The notes beneath the pieces were generated by a model that made no database searches, was not told the DNA's origin, and was given only the letters and a program-made list of their open reading frames with translations. Of a stretch of DNA of 64,000 nt, positions 1 through 9,317 are shown piece by piece. How positions within the stretch are numbered: the stretch's first letter is position 1; every line of letters starts with the position of its first letter. The DNA comes from Erysipelotrichaceae bacterium (GTDB lineage Bacteria > Bacillota_I > Bacilli_A > Erysipelotrichales > Erysipelotrichaceae). A program made the translations under genes and the position numbers. The stretch lies in the NCBI GenBank assembly GCA_017442805.1, contig JAFRZA010000033.1, positions 1 to 64,000 on the forward strand. Reading direction: 5' to 3'.

Positions 1-2
1 AC

Positions 3-857
3 GGCTATAGAGTCACCAGCGGCGACCCGATCCATGCCATGATGCCTTATCTGCTGGGAGAACGGGCTGACAACGAAGCCGTTCTCTACGACACCTTTGA
101 CATGTCGGAAGTAGATAAGTATCTGGAAAGAAAGAACGGCGAAAAGCCGGAACATAAGTATACCTATTTCCATGTCATCCTGGCCGCGCTGGCCAAGGTC
201 TGTTACATGAAGCCGAAAATGAATACCTTCATCATCGGTAACCGTTACTATCAGCGCGACAACATCTCCTTCACCTTCGTTGCCAAGAACAAGATGACCG
301 AAGGCGCTCCGGAATCGGTGCTGCTTCTGAAGGCTGATGACGACGATACTCCCATCTGCCCGCAGATCCACGACAAGATCTGCGCGGAAGTCTACAAGAT
401 CAAAAATGACGTTGCCGTTGACGACACCACCCAGCAGCTGCAGTGGATCACCAAGATCCCCAGGCCAATCCTGAAACTGTTCGTCAGGCTGCTGTTCTGG
501 CTCAACGCCAATGACAGGCTGCCCAAGGCGCTGGCTTCCGTTGACCCCTACTGCACGTCCTGCTTCGTTTCCAACCTGGGATCGATCAAGATGTCAGCCG
601 TCTATCATCACCTGATCAACTGGTCGACCAACTCCCTCTTCTGCCTGATCAACCAGGCCAAGAAGGTTCCCTTCTTCAACGACGACGGCAGCTATGAAAT
701 GCGCAACGCCATTTCCATGGGCTTCACCATCGACGAGCGCGTCGGCGACGGTTTCTATTTCGCCCGGGCTCTGGAATTGCTGAAGGACATCCTCCTGCAT
801 CCCGACATCCTCGATGAACCGCTTTCCGCCCCCTATACTCAATCTGACCTGCCGTAA
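3..857 (+). CDS. CoA-dependent acyltransferase-like protein (stand-alone E2-catalytic-domain fold), 5' partial
   Basis: The frame is open to the left edge; residues read before the first ATG (RVTSGDPIHAM) fit the family, so the true start lies outside the window. The protein resembles the chloramphenicol acetyltransferase-like catalytic domain of 2-oxo acid dehydrogenase E2 subunits, without lipoyl or peripheral-binding domains. The usual C-terminal active-site motif DHRxxDG appears here as DERVGDG, so the catalytic His is Glu. That suggests altered chemistry or a non-catalytic role. The stop codon abuts the ATG of the dipeptidase gene, so the two are probably cotranscribed and translationally coupled. 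The substrate cannot be told from sequence. Confidence 0.75.
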   Translation, partial: GYRVTSGDPIHAMMPYLLGERADNEAVLYDTFDMSEVDKYLERKNGEKPEHKYTYFHVILAALAKVCYMKPKMNTFIIGNRYYQRDNISFTFVAKNKMTEGAPESVLLLKADDDDTPICPQIHDKICAEVYKIKNDVAVDDTTQQLQWITKIPRPILKLFVRLLFWLNANDRLPKALASVDPYCTSCFVSNLGSIKMSAVYHHLINWSTNSLFCLINQAKKVPFFNDDGSYEMRNAISMGFTIDERVGDGFYFARALELLKDILLHPDILDEPLSAPYTQSDLP

Positions 858-1823
858 ATGAAAGCTCCGCACATCATCGACATGCATTGCGACACGATAA
901 CCGCCCTTTACCACAGCGGCAAGGACTTCGTGGACAATGACCTGCACATATCACTTAACCGACTGGAGAAAAGCGGCTACATGGCCCAGTGTTTTGCCAT
1001 GTTCGTCTACCTTGAAGGCAATGAACATCCCTTTGAAACCTGTAACCGCTACATCGACAGATACGATGAGATCATGAACTCCAACAGCGGCCGCATCCGC
1101 AGAGCCCTGAGCGCCGAAGACATTGAAAGAAACGCGCGGGAAGGTTTCATCAGTGCCGTTCTGACGACCGAAGAAGGCGGCGTTCTGGAAGGAAAGCTCG
1201 ACAACATCGACCGACTCTACGAAAGAGGCGTGCGGATGATGACGCTGACCTGGAACTTTGAAAACGAGCTCGCCTATCCCAACTACCTCAGTGAACAGCT
1301 GATCAAGGCTGACACGGAACGGGGACTGAAACCCTTCGGCTTTGAAGCCGTTAACCGGATGTGGGACAAAGGCATTATCGTCGACGTCTCCCATCTCAAT
1401 GACGCCGGCATCTATGATGTTCTGAAGATCGCCCGCAAGCCGATCGTGGCGAGTCACTCCAACTGCCGGGCCATTAAGGATTTCCCGAGAAACCTCAGCG
1501 ATGACATGATCCTGAAGCTCAGGGATAACGGCGGGATCATGGGGCTGAACTTCTGCCCGGACTTCATCAGCGATGACATTGAAAGCGATCAGATCGCCGA
1601 CATGGTTGCCCACATCAGACATGTCCGGGATCTGGCCGGCATTGAGACCATGGCGCTGGGCAGCGACTTCGACGGCATCGACACCCCGAAGGGTCTGAAC
1701 GACTGCGGAAAGATGCATCTTCTCTTTGACGCCCTGGTAAGGGAAGGCTTCTCGCAGCGGGAGATCGACTGTCTGTCCCACGAAAACTTCCTGAGGGTAT
1801 TCAGGGCCAACGAAAACAGCTGA
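858..1823 (+). CDS. Membrane dipeptidase family (peptidase M19)
   Basis: This 321-residue protein has the M19 renal-dipeptidase/amidohydrolase pattern: an N-terminal metal motif DMHCDT, the EGG segment (TEEGGVLEG), VDVSHL, the SHSNCRAI motif followed by RNLSD, and a late GSDFDGI. Family members are binuclear zinc enzymes that hydrolyse dipeptides. No signal peptide is visible, so it is probably cytoplasmic. Length is normal for bacterial members. The start directly follows the stop of the upstream acyltransferase-like gene, and a strong terminator follows, so the pair ends an operon. The substrate is unknown; recycling of peptides is an inference. Confidence 0.9.
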   Translation: MKAPHIIDMHCDTITALYHSGKDFVDNDLHISLNRLEKSGYMAQCFAMFVYLEGNEHPFETCNRYIDRYDEIMNSNSGRIRRALSAEDIERNAREGFISAVLTTEEGGVLEGKLDNIDRLYERGVRMMTLTWNFENELAYPNYLSEQLIKADTERGLKPFGFEAVNRMWDKGIIVDVSHLNDAGIYDVLKIARKPIVASHSNCRAIKDFPRNLSDDMILKLRDNGGIMGLNFCPDFISDDIESDQIADMVAHIRHVRDLAGIETMALGSDFDGIDTPKGLNDCGKMHLLFDALVREGFSQREIDCLSHENFLRVFRANENS

Positions 1824-1832
1824 TAAGCAGAG

Positions 1833-1858
1833 AAACGGAAACATGTTTCCGTTTTTTC
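1833..1858 (+). terminator. Rho-independent terminator after the dipeptidase gene
   Basis: A nine-pair stem (AAACGGAAA with TTTCCGTTT, loop CATG) runs directly into a T run, ten bases after the dipeptidase stop codon. Confidence 0.85.
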
Positions 1859-1863
1859 ATGAG

Positions 1864-1881
1864 AAAACCGCCGGTTGGCGG
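1864..1881 (-). terminator. Terminator of the hslO-dus operon
   Basis: Read on the minus strand, CCGCC-AACC-GGCGG is followed by TTTTC, immediately after the dus stop codon. It converges on the dipeptidase terminator. Confidence 0.75.
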
Positions 1882-2883
1882 TCAGTCCTCAAAATAGGTA
1901 TAGTCTTCGCTGGCCATGGCCTTCAGGTATTCGGACATGATCGTTCTGAGCTGGGCCATCGTCGACATGAAGTTTATCCTGGCCTTGACCCGGTTGGCCT
2001 TGGGCAGACCGTCGATGTACCAGCAGGCGTGTCCCCGCATCTCCTTGATGCCGGCTTTTTCGCCCTTGAGCTCACATAGCCTTTCGGCGTGCTGCAGGCA
2101 CTGTTCGATCCTTTCATCCGCCGACGGCGGATCGATCCGCGTTCCGCTTTCATCGTATTCCACCAGCTGCCTGATCAGCCAGGGATTGCCGAGGCAGCCC
2201 CGGGCGACCATGAAGCCGGCGCAGCCGGTCTGCTGCTCCATTCTGAGCATGTCGTCAAGACTGCGGATGTCGCCGTTGCCGATGACGGGGATCTTAACGG
2301 CTTCCACGACCTGCCTGATCAGATCCCAGTCGGCCTTGCCGCTGTAGAACTGCGTCCGGACACGGGGATGAATGGTCACGGCGTCGGCGCCGGCCTTCTC
2401 CATCAGCACCGCCATCTCCACGACATTGACGCTGTCGGCGTCCCAGCCGGCTCTCAGCTTGACGGTCAGCGGCTTTTCAATGCTTTCCTTGATGGCTCTG
2501 ACCAGTTCATAGGCGTGCTGCGGGTCCTTCATCAGGGCCGAACCGCCGTTGTTGCGGACGACCTTGCGGACCGGACAGCCCATGTTCAGATCGATGATGT
2601 CGCAGGAAGTCTGCCGGTCCATGTAGACGGCGCCTTCCACCATGGTATCGATGTCATAGCCGAACAGCTGCAGCGCCATCGGCCTTTCCTCTTCCAGGAC
2701 CTCGCACATCTTCAGGGTCTTCTTGTTCTTATAGTGGATGGCCTTGTCGGAGATCATTTCCGATACCGACAGCGCCGCGCCGAACTGCTTCATGATGCAG
2801 CGGAAAGACTGGTTGGAGATTCCAGCCATCGGTCCGACTATTATCCGGTTAGCCAGCTGCTTTCCGCCGATCTGCAGTTTCAT
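1882..2883 (-). CDS. dusB: tRNA-dihydrouridine synthase (DusB/NifR3 type)
   Basis: Reduces specific uridines in the tRNA D-loop to dihydrouridine using FMN and NADPH. The 333-residue protein opens with the Dus barrel motif (GPMAGISN), carries the catalytic NMGCPVRKV segment with Cys103, an FMN-site GNGDI, and MVARGCLGNPW. The open frame extends 63 codons upstream inside hslO, but that extension is unlike any Dus. The chosen ATG overlaps the hslO stop by four bases (ATGA), as expected for coupled translation. The same hslO-dus neighbourhood occurs near the origin in Bacillus. Confidence 0.93.
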   Translation of the reverse strand: MKLQIGGKQLANRIIVGPMAGISNQSFRCIMKQFGAALSVSEMISDKAIHYKNKKTLKMCEVLEEERPMALQLFGYDIDTMVEGAVYMDRQTSCDIIDLNMGCPVRKVVRNNGGSALMKDPQHAYELVRAIKESIEKPLTVKLRAGWDADSVNVVEMAVLMEKAGADAVTIHPRVRTQFYSGKADWDLIRQVVEAVKIPVIGNGDIRSLDDMLRMEQQTGCAGFMVARGCLGNPWLIRQLVEYDESGTRIDPPSADERIEQCLQHAERLCELKGEKAGIKEMRGHACWYIDGLPKANRVKARINFMSTMAQLRTIMSEYLKAMASEDYTYFED

Positions 2884-3770
2884 GACGCCTTCTTCTTCAG
2901 AGCCTGATGGGCGTTGACGTAGCCCTGCAGGGTTTCTTCGCTGAACTGATACTTCTTTCCGCAGAACTTGCAGGCGACCTCGCAGCCGTGATCCTCGTCG
3001 ATCATTTCCTGCAGGTCCTTTTCCGGCAGCTTGGAAAGCACGCGGGCAAAGCGGGCGCGGGAGCACTCGCACTTGAACTTCAGTTCTCTGGTCTCCAGTT
3101 CCTCGTAATCGCCGAAAATGGCCCTGGCGATCTCGCTGGGATCCTTCATCTCATCGATGATCTGACTGATCGGCTTCAGGTGGGTAACGATGTTTTCCAC
3201 GATCTGAATGTCGGTCTCCACGGCGCTGGGCATCATCTGGATGATCAGCGCTCCGGCCGACTTGATGGAACAGTCGGTATTGACCAGCACGCCGACACTG
3301 ACGGCGCTGTTGGTCTGCTCGCTTTCAGCGAAGTAGTAGGCGAAATCATCGCCGATCTCTCCGGACTGCAGCGGCACTTCGGAAATGAACGGTCTCTTCA
3401 TGCTCAGATCCTTGACGACTCGTAAGACGCCGTCGGTTCCGACGGCCTTTCCGACATTGAGCTTGTGGTTTTCCTTTTCAAGCTGAACGTGTGGGTTATC
3501 GACATATCCGCGGACGGTGCCGTCATAATAGCCGTCCGCGACGACCTGGCCGATCGGCCCGCTGCCGTCGATGACGATCTCCAGTTTTTCCTTTTCGTCC
3601 TTCAACATGCTGCCCATGATGCAGGCCACGGAAAGGGTGCGGCCTAAAGCGGCCGCCGCGGTGGGATACAGGTCATGCTTACTGGTGGCTTCCTGTACCA
3701 GATCGGTAGTATTGCAGCAGAAGATCCTGACGTTGCCGTTCAGAGCTGTTCCTCTTGATAATTTATCCAT
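2880..3770 (-). CDS. hslO: Redox-regulated chaperone Hsp33
   Basis: Hsp33 is a cytoplasmic holdase switched on by oxidation of a zinc-binding cysteine centre. This 296-residue protein has the full family layout with C-terminal CxC (Cys234, Cys236) and CxxC (Cys267, Cys270), so the redox switch is intact. A Shine-Dalgarno sequence (AGGAGG) lies just upstream of the ATG. It starts 40 bases after the ftsH stop, behind a terminator, and is coupled to dus through an ATGA overlap. One additional Cys (263) lies beside the switch. Confidence 0.95.
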   Translation of the reverse strand: MDKLSRGTALNGNVRIFCCNTTDLVQEATSKHDLYPTAAAALGRTLSVACIMGSMLKDEKEKLEIVIDGSGPIGQVVADGYYDGTVRGYVDNPHVQLEKENHKLNVGKAVGTDGVLRVVKDLSMKRPFISEVPLQSGEIGDDFAYYFAESEQTNSAVSVGVLVNTDCSIKSAGALIIQMMPSAVETDIQIVENIVTHLKPISQIIDEMKDPSEIARAIFGDYEELETRELKFKCECSRARFARVLSKLPEKDLQEMIDEDHGCEVACKFCGKKYQFSEETLQGYVNAHQALKKKAS

Positions 3771-3787
3771 ATTTACTTCCTCCTGGG

Positions 3788-3810
3788 AAAAACAGCACTT
3801 CCGTGCTGTT
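3788..3810 (-). terminator. Terminator of the tilS-hpt-ftsH operon
   Basis: On the minus strand AACAGCAC-GGAA-GTGCTGTT is followed by TTTTTCCC, directly after the ftsH stop codon and before the hslO ribosome binding site. Confidence 0.8.
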
Positions 3811-5664
3811 TTATTCGTTTTCCGCCTTTTCGGCCGGCGCGTTGACCGTGCCGTACTTGACGATGTTCTCCAGATCCTGCTTGGTCAGGGTTTCCTGTTC
3901 CTCCAGGGATCTGACGATGTTGTCGAGCGTATCGCGGTGTTCGCTGATGATCTTTTGAGCTCTCTTGTAGCTCTCATTGATGATCTTGCGGACTTCCTGG
4001 TCGATCTCATAGGCAACCTTGTCGGAATAGGTCTTGTTGGTTGTATAATCGCGGCCAAGGAAGACGTTGCCGTCCTGCTTGGAATACTGGACCGGCCCGA
4101 TGGAGCTCATTCCGTAGGCGTTGACCATGTCCTTGGCGATGTCAGTCGCTCTTTCGATGTCATTGCTGGCACCGGTGGAGATCTCACCCAGGACCATTTC
4201 CTCGGCAACGCGTCCGCCCAGCAGACCGACGATCTCGCTTTCCAGCTGGCTCTTGGTGTGCAGCATGTTGTCTTCCTTCGGGGTCATCAGGTTGTAGCCG
4301 CCGGCCATGCCGCGCGGGATGATGGTGACCTTCTGGACTTCATCAGCGTCTTCCAGGAACAGGCCGATGACGGCGTGTCCGGATTCGTGAACGGCAACCA
4401 TGTGCTTTTCCCGGTCGCTGTACTTGCGGGACTTCTTGGCCGGACCGCCGATGACGCGGTCAATGCCTTCGTCCAGGTCACTCATCTGGATCACGTCGTG
4501 GCTGTTTCTGACCGCCATGATGGCGGCTTCGTTCAGCACGTTCTCCAGGTCAGCTCCCGAGAAGCCCGGGGTGCGGGCAGCCAGATGCTCGAGGTTGATG
4601 TCGTCCGCGAATTTCTTGTTGCGGGCATGGACCTGCAGGATGGCCAGACGGCCCTTCTTGTCCGGCATGGAGACGGTGACCTGACGGTCGAAGCGTCCGG
4701 GTCTCAGCAATGCGGGGTCCAGAACGTCAGGACGGTTGGTCGCCGCGATGACGACGATGCCCTGATTATCCTCAATGCCGTCCAGTTCGACCAGCAGCTG
4801 GTTGAGGGTCTGTTCTCTTTCATCGTTGCCGCCGCCCAGACCGGCGCCTCTCTGGCGGCCGACCGCGTCAATCTCGTCGATGAAGATCATGCACGGTGCC
4901 GTCTTCTGCGCCGTCTTGAACATGTCTCTTACCCGGGAAGCGCCGACGCCGACGAACATTTCAACGAAATCGGAACCGGAAATGGAATAGAACGGGACAT
5001 CGGCTTCACCGGCTACCGCCTTGGCCAATAAGGTCTTGCCGGTACCGGGTGCGCCGACCATCAGAATGCCCTTGGGTATTCTGGCTCCCATCTTGGAGAA
5101 CTTGTCGGGATCGCGGAGGTAATCGATGATCTCCGCCATCTCTTCCTTTTCCTCATCGCAGCCGGCGACGTCATCGAAGGTGACCTTGATGTTGCCTTCC
5201 AGACGCGCTCTCGACTTGGAGAATTCAAAGGCCTTGGCATTGCTGCCGGCGTTCATCCGGCTGATCATGTAGATGCCGAAGCCGACCAGCAGGGTCAGCG
5301 GAATGAGTTCCGCCAGCGCCTGCATCAGATAGTTGGTCTGATACGGGTTCTTGATCGTGATGTTGGCGTCCTTGACCCGGGAATGCAGAAGTTCCATCAG
5401 TTCGCCGTTCTGCGCTTCCGTATTGGGCACGCTGGCGACGAAGATGTACTTGGCTTCATTTTCGGTATAGACGCCGGTGATGTCGATGACCGTGGTATAC
5501 ATGGTCAGCGTTACTTCGCTGATGTTCTTGGTCTGGACGATCTTCTCAAAGGAACCGTAATTCAGGGTCTTGGTCCGGCTGTACTTGGTATAGGAAAACA
5601 GAGCCGTGATCAGCAAGGCCGTTATGATATACGGTATGACTCCCATCAGTTTACTTTTCTTCAA
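3811..5664 (-). CDS. ftsH: ATP-dependent zinc metalloprotease FtsH
   Basis: A membrane-anchored AAA+ protease that degrades unassembled or damaged membrane and cytosolic proteins. Visible in order: transmembrane segment (about residues 8-25), extracytoplasmic domain, second transmembrane segment (about 117-134), Walker A GAPGTGKT (204-211), Walker B MIFIDEID, the SRH arginine region, and the zinc-binding HESGH (426-430). The 617 residues are typical of Gram-positive FtsH. It follows hpt by 15 bases, the conserved tilS-hpt-ftsH order of Bacillota. Confidence 0.97.
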   Translation of the reverse strand: MKKSKLMGVIPYIITALLITALFSYTKYSRTKTLNYGSFEKIVQTKNISEVTLTMYTTVIDITGVYTENEAKYIFVASVPNTEAQNGELMELLHSRVKDANITIKNPYQTNYLMQALAELIPLTLLVGFGIYMISRMNAGSNAKAFEFSKSRARLEGNIKVTFDDVAGCDEEKEEMAEIIDYLRDPDKFSKMGARIPKGILMVGAPGTGKTLLAKAVAGEADVPFYSISGSDFVEMFVGVGASRVRDMFKTAQKTAPCMIFIDEIDAVGRQRGAGLGGGNDEREQTLNQLLVELDGIEDNQGIVVIAATNRPDVLDPALLRPGRFDRQVTVSMPDKKGRLAILQVHARNKKFADDINLEHLAARTPGFSGADLENVLNEAAIMAVRNSHDVIQMSDLDEGIDRVIGGPAKKSRKYSDREKHMVAVHESGHAVIGLFLEDADEVQKVTIIPRGMAGGYNLMTPKEDNMLHTKSQLESEIVGLLGGRVAEEMVLGEISTGASNDIERATDIAKDMVNAYGMSSIGPVQYSKQDGNVFLGRDYTTNKTYSDKVAYEIDQEVRKIINESYKRAQKIISEHRDTLDNIVRSLEEQETLTKQDLENIVKYGTVNAPAEKAENE

Positions 5665-5679
5665 CTGTATTCACACTCC

Positions 5680-6216
5680 TTAATACAACTCATCCTTCAG
5701 CACGCCGACATAGGGCAGATTGCGGTACTTCTGGTTGAAGTCCAGGCCGAAGCCGATGACAAATTCGTTGGGGATCTCAAAGCCCAGATAATCCGCCTGA
5801 ATGTCGTTGACTCTTCTTTCCTGCTTGTTGAGCAGGGCCGCGATCTTGACGTCATGCGCTCCCTTATGGTAAAGCAGGCTCTTGATCTCCTTGAGCGTCA
5901 GGCCGGTGTCGATGATGTCTTCCACCAGGATGATGTCACGGTCAACCACGGAGCAGTCCAGGTCCTTGATGATCTTGATGTCGCCCGATGACTCGGTACC
6001 GTCGTAGCTGCTGGCGGCAATGAAGTCATAGTAGACATCGATGTCAACATGCTTGATGAGTTCCGCAAAGAAAGGTATGGATCCCTTCAGAATTCCGACA
6101 AAGAGCAGGTCGTGCTGATTGTCTCTGTAGGCTTCGGAAATTTCCCTGCCCATCTCCCGGCACCTGTTTCTGATGTCTTCTTCACTGAACAGAATTTTCT
6201 TGACGTCCGGATGCAT
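5680..6216 (-). CDS. hpt: Hypoxanthine phosphoribosyltransferase
   Basis: Salvages hypoxanthine (and usually guanine) to IMP or GMP with PRPP. The 178-residue protein has the PRPP-binding motif VEDIIDTG (98-105) and the family N-terminal GILKGS loop. A strong ribosome binding site (AAGGAGG) precedes the ATG. It sits between tilS and ftsH, as in Bacillus, where TilS and HprT are known to interact and influence ftsH expression. Confidence 0.96.
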   Translation of the reverse strand: MHPDVKKILFSEEDIRNRCREMGREISEAYRDNQHDLLFVGILKGSIPFFAELIKHVDIDVYYDFIAASSYDGTESSGDIKIIKDLDCSVVDRDIILVEDIIDTGLTLKEIKSLLYHKGAHDVKIAALLNKQERRVNDIQADYLGFEIPNEFVIGFGLDFNQKYRNLPYVGVLKDELY

Positions 6217-6249
6217 AAGTTACCCCTCCTTTTTTGCGTTATAACATTT

Positions 6250-7470
6250 CTATTTTAGCATATACACATAATCAGTAGAACAGAAATGATTGCGCTCGCA
6301 GCCGATTGCCGGCACGAAAATGACCTCTCCCCGGCAGTTGAGAACCACCGGCCAGAGCCGTCTGCGTCCGTGGGGAATCTTGCGGTCAATGAAGAAGCGG
6401 CTGAGCTTCTTGGTGCCGTAACGCAGAAGGATGCTGTCAGAGTCTTCGGCGGGGCGGATGAGCAGCGGCCATTCGTCTTCATTGACGCCGATCCTTTCGA
6501 TGAGTTCGCCCTCTTCCGCGATCTCAAAGTAAGGTGTTTTCAGATGCTGGCCTTTCTGCAGCCAATATTGATATGTTTCCTTCATGTCGCACACGTAGAA
6601 CTCTCCGTAATCCAGATACAGGACGTAGCGTTCGGACAGACGTATGTGAATGTTTCTTCCGGCGCTGATCAGTGCCCGGTCGGTTTCCCTGATGAAGTCT
6701 TCGGAAGGACTGTCAGCCAGATAACGGCTTAACAGATGCCTCAGGATCAGATGCCGCGTTCCGGCATCTTCCTTCGCGTACTTTTCCAGGCTGACCGGCT
6801 CCTTGTGATAAGTCGATTCAATATAGTCGATTATTCCCTGCTGTTTCGCGTTGAACTCGCTGATCTGCCGGCACCACTGCTCGATCTGTTCATCGTCAGC
6901 CGTTTCCACCAGCTGATGGCGGACGCGGTTGCGGCTGTAACGGTCGGTAAAGTTCGTTTCATCGTCGCCGAAGGGAATCCCGTTAGCCAGACAGTATTCC
7001 CTGGTCTGCCGCTTTCTGACTTTCAGCAGCGGCCTGATGATCTTCATGCCGTGATGGAAGCTTTCCCGGCGGATACCGTAGTACCAGCTTCGGGAATGAC
7101 GCTCCAGCGCCATCAGATAGTTTTCCACGTTATCGTCCTTCTGATGACCCAGCAGCAGCGCCCGGCAGCCTTCCTTTTCATAGATTTTCTGATAGAAATC
7201 ATAGCGGACTTCCCTGGCCCAGTTCTGGAAGTTGCCCTTTTCTTTTTGGATGGGGTAATCGGTATAAACCCGGATTCCCTTTTCGCGGCAGAAGCCGGTG
7301 ACGATCTGTTCGTCACGGTCAGCGGTTTCCCTGAGGCGGTAATTCACGTGGGCAGCCACGACGTCATAACCCTGTTCAAGGCATAAAGAAAGAAGTGCCA
7401 TTGAGTCACTTCCTCCGGATACACCGATCAGATATCTGCCATTTCGATCAAGATTCAGCCTGACTTCCAT
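6250..7470 (-). CDS. tilS: tRNA(Ile)-lysidine synthase
   Basis: Converts the wobble cytidine of the tRNA-Ile CAU anticodon to lysidine using ATP, which makes it read AUA. The N-terminal PP-loop signature SGGSDS (18-23) is clear, followed by the N-type ATPase domain (AHVNYRLRE, LLGHQKDDNVENYLM) and a C-terminal substrate-recognition region ending near residue 406. No good Shine-Dalgarno sequence is visible before the ATG; an extended -10-like TGCTAAAAT lies about a dozen bases upstream. The gene starts the tilS-hpt-ftsH operon or is cotranscribed with the MazF-like gene 18 bases upstream. Confidence 0.93.
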   Translation of the reverse strand: MEVRLNLDRNGRYLIGVSGGSDSMALLSLCLEQGYDVVAAHVNYRLRETADRDEQIVTGFCREKGIRVYTDYPIQKEKGNFQNWAREVRYDFYQKIYEKEGCRALLLGHQKDDNVENYLMALERHSRSWYYGIRRESFHHGMKIIRPLLKVRKRQTREYCLANGIPFGDDETNFTDRYSRNRVRHQLVETADDEQIEQWCRQISEFNAKQQGIIDYIESTYHKEPVSLEKYAKEDAGTRHLILRHLLSRYLADSPSEDFIRETDRALISAGRNIHIRLSERYVLYLDYGEFYVCDMKETYQYWLQKGQHLKTPYFEIAEEGELIERIGVNEDEWPLLIRPAEDSDSILLRYGTKKLSRFFIDRKIPHGRRRLWPVVLNCRGEVIFVPAIGCERNHFCSTDYVYMLK

Positions 7471-7488
7471 GGCTTCATTTTAGCACAG

Positions 7489-8061
7489 TCAGTTCTCTTC
7501 TTGAATACAGGCGATGAAGCGTTCCCTGATCTGCTGAAACAGCCGGCTCTGGGTATCGAGATGCGCCTTGATGTCTATTATCCTGGCCGTGTTGATGAAC
7601 TTGCCGTCATTGAGAAACAGGATCGAGTACCTGTATAATCCCTCGATCTTTCCCAGTCTCATCAGATGCCGCACTCCTTCCGGATTGTAAAGGGGGTCAT
7701 AGGCCTTGCGGAAGGCGTTGAAACTGGAAGTCATCGGGATCACCAGCGCCTTGGCATCAAAGACGTTGAGCACCAGACCGAAATGCTGGTAACCGGCTTC
7801 CTGCTTGTAGGCCTTCCCGAAATCAATGTAACAGATGTCGCCCGGTCTGACGATGAAGCCGAAGCCCCGGCAGGATTTCAGCTGGCTGCGGTTCTGATAG
7901 TTCAGATCGCTCAGCAGGGTGTCCGCCGCCCGCTTGACCGTCATGTTTTCGTATTCGCTGCGCAGCGCCTCCAGATAGTCTTCCAGCGCGTCCATCAGTA
8001 TCGGCGATTCGCTTGCCAGGCCTTCCTGCTGCTTCTGCAGGTATAAATCTTCTATTTCCAT
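7489..8061 (-). CDS. MazF/PemK-like fold protein with N-terminal helical extension
   Basis: 190 residues. The first 70 or so look helical; the rest resembles the PemK/MazF barrel (RPGDICYIDFG, then HFGLVLNVFDAKALVIPMTSS). In MazF toxins the GDI/V loop and a later TSS region surround the RNA site. No antitoxin-like small gene is adjacent: the neighbours are tilS downstream and tagO upstream. This makes it look like a domesticated member rather than half of a toxin pair. An SD-like GGAGG precedes the ATG. Activity is not established from sequence. Confidence 0.55.
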   Translation of the reverse strand: MEIEDLYLQKQQEGLASESPILMDALEDYLEALRSEYENMTVKRAADTLLSDLNYQNRSQLKSCRGFGFIVRPGDICYIDFGKAYKQEAGYQHFGLVLNVFDAKALVIPMTSSFNAFRKAYDPLYNPEGVRHLMRLGKIEGLYRYSILFLNDGKFINTARIIDIKAHLDTQSRLFQQIRERFIACIQEEN

Positions 8062-8116
8062 TTTTCCTCCCAGTTAATAACTAGTCGGAAAAACCGGCAA
8101 ATCCTGAAAACCCGCG

Positions 8117-8142
8117 AAAAAAAGAGGCTTTATTCAGCCTCT
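8117..8142 (-). terminator. Terminator of tagO, overlapping its stop codon
   Basis: On the minus strand AGAGGCT-GAATAA-AGCCTCT runs into seven T. The tagO TAA is inside the loop. Confidence 0.85.
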
Positions 8143-9287
8143 GAGATTTCTTCTTCTGCTTTCTCCTTTTTCTGGCGGGCTTCCTGCAGCTGCTGCTCAG
8201 CCTGCAGTTCTTCCGCACTGTAGGTGTTTTCGCCGTTGAACTGCGCTCTGAACTTGTCCAGCAGGTTGAGGATCGGCCGGTACTTCGGTGAGATCATGCC
8301 CGTGTACTCGATGAACATGTCGAACAGGACCATGATGATCACCAGCACGCACAGCGCCACGCTCTGATTGATGACGTACAGATAGGCGGTGAAGCCGAAC
8401 AGCGCGGTAACGAAGTAGATTACCAGAACGGCGCCGACCTGACCGAGACGCATGTTGTTCATCAGCATGTGGTGCAGATGGCCCTTGTCCGGAGACGAGA
8501 TCTTCTGGCCTCTCAGCTTGCGGCGAATGATGGCCAGGAAGGTGTCGGAGATGGGGATGAACAGCAGCAGGATCGGGATGAACAGGGTAATGAAGGTCGT
8601 TCCCTTGAAGCCGGAAAGGGCAATGGAAGCGATCATGTAGCCCAACAGCTGCGATCCGCAGTCGCCCATGAAGATCTTGGCCGGATGGAAGTTATAGAAC
8701 AGAAATCCCATGGTGCTTCCTGCCAGGATCAGACAGATGGGGATCATCGTGGTCTGATCGACCTGATTGCCCAGCAGGCAGATGGTCAGCAGAACGATGA
8801 TGCTGAAGCCGCCGGCCAGACCGTCAAGACCGTCGATCAGGTTAACGGCATTGGTGATGCCGATGATCCACAGATAGGTAACAATGTAGCTGAGAATGTC
8901 AAAGTCCAGAACGATGCCGAAGGGCAGGTTGATGGTCGTCAGCGCTACCTTGCCGATGAAGATGACGGCGGTAGCGGCCAGAAACTGACCGACGACCTTC
9001 AGGATCGGCCTGAGGTCAAAGGCGTCATCCAGAAATCCGAAGATGAAGATGATGGTTGCTCCGATCAGAAGACCCTTGAAGTTGCTGACATCCTTCAGCA
9101 GAAACAGGGAACAGCCCATGAAGGCCAAAAAGATGGCTACGCCGCCGATCCTGGGGATATTGCCGTGGTGAACGGTCCGGTTGTTTTCCCTGGCGTAAAG
9201 GCCGAACTTAAAGGCGATCATCCGGACCGGAATGATCAGTATGGCGGAAACAACGGTTGGGAAAATGAAATACAGAATCTTACTCAT
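8130..9287 (-). CDS. tagO: Undecaprenyl-phosphate GlcNAc-1-phosphate transferase (TagO/WecA family)
   Basis: A polytopic membrane enzyme that transfers GlcNAc-1-phosphate from UDP-GlcNAc to undecaprenyl phosphate, the first step of wall teichoic acid or related glycopolymers. Family motifs are present: HGNIPRIGG (41-49), the DDAFDLRP aspartates (87-94), NLIDGLDGLAGG (149-160), MGDCGSQLLGY and the HLHHML loop. About ten transmembrane segments are visible, then a charged, Lys/Glu-rich tail of some 30 residues that is longer than usual. The gene is flanked by its own terminator and the DUF1146 gene. MraY is excluded by the HGNIPRIGG and HLHHML pattern. Confidence 0.9.
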   Translation of the reverse strand: MSKILYFIFPTVVSAILIIPVRMIAFKFGLYARENNRTVHHGNIPRIGGVAIFLAFMGCSLFLLKDVSNFKGLLIGATIIFIFGFLDDAFDLRPILKVVGQFLAATAVIFIGKVALTTINLPFGIVLDFDILSYIVTYLWIIGITNAVNLIDGLDGLAGGFSIIVLLTICLLGNQVDQTTMIPICLILAGSTMGFLFYNFHPAKIFMGDCGSQLLGYMIASIALSGFKGTTFITLFIPILLLFIPISDTFLAIIRRKLRGQKISSPDKGHLHHMLMNNMRLGQVGAVLVIYFVTALFGFTAYLYVINQSVALCVLVIIMVLFDMFIEYTGMISPKYRPILNLLDKFRAQFNGENTYSAEELQAEQQLQEARQKKEKAEEEISEAE

Positions 9288-9317
9288 GTTATCACCTTAA
9301 CTACTATATCATACTTT

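Noticed and set aside
2884-3072. 63-codon N-terminal extension of dus
   Set aside because: It lies in the hslO coding region in another frame and is Arg/Pro-rich noise; the ATGA overlap start fits.
3571-5031. Long open frame (486 codons) on the plus strand opposite hslO and ftsH
   Set aside because: Shadow of well-matched minus-strand genes; the sequence is low-complexity Val/Asp/Leu-rich and resembles no family.
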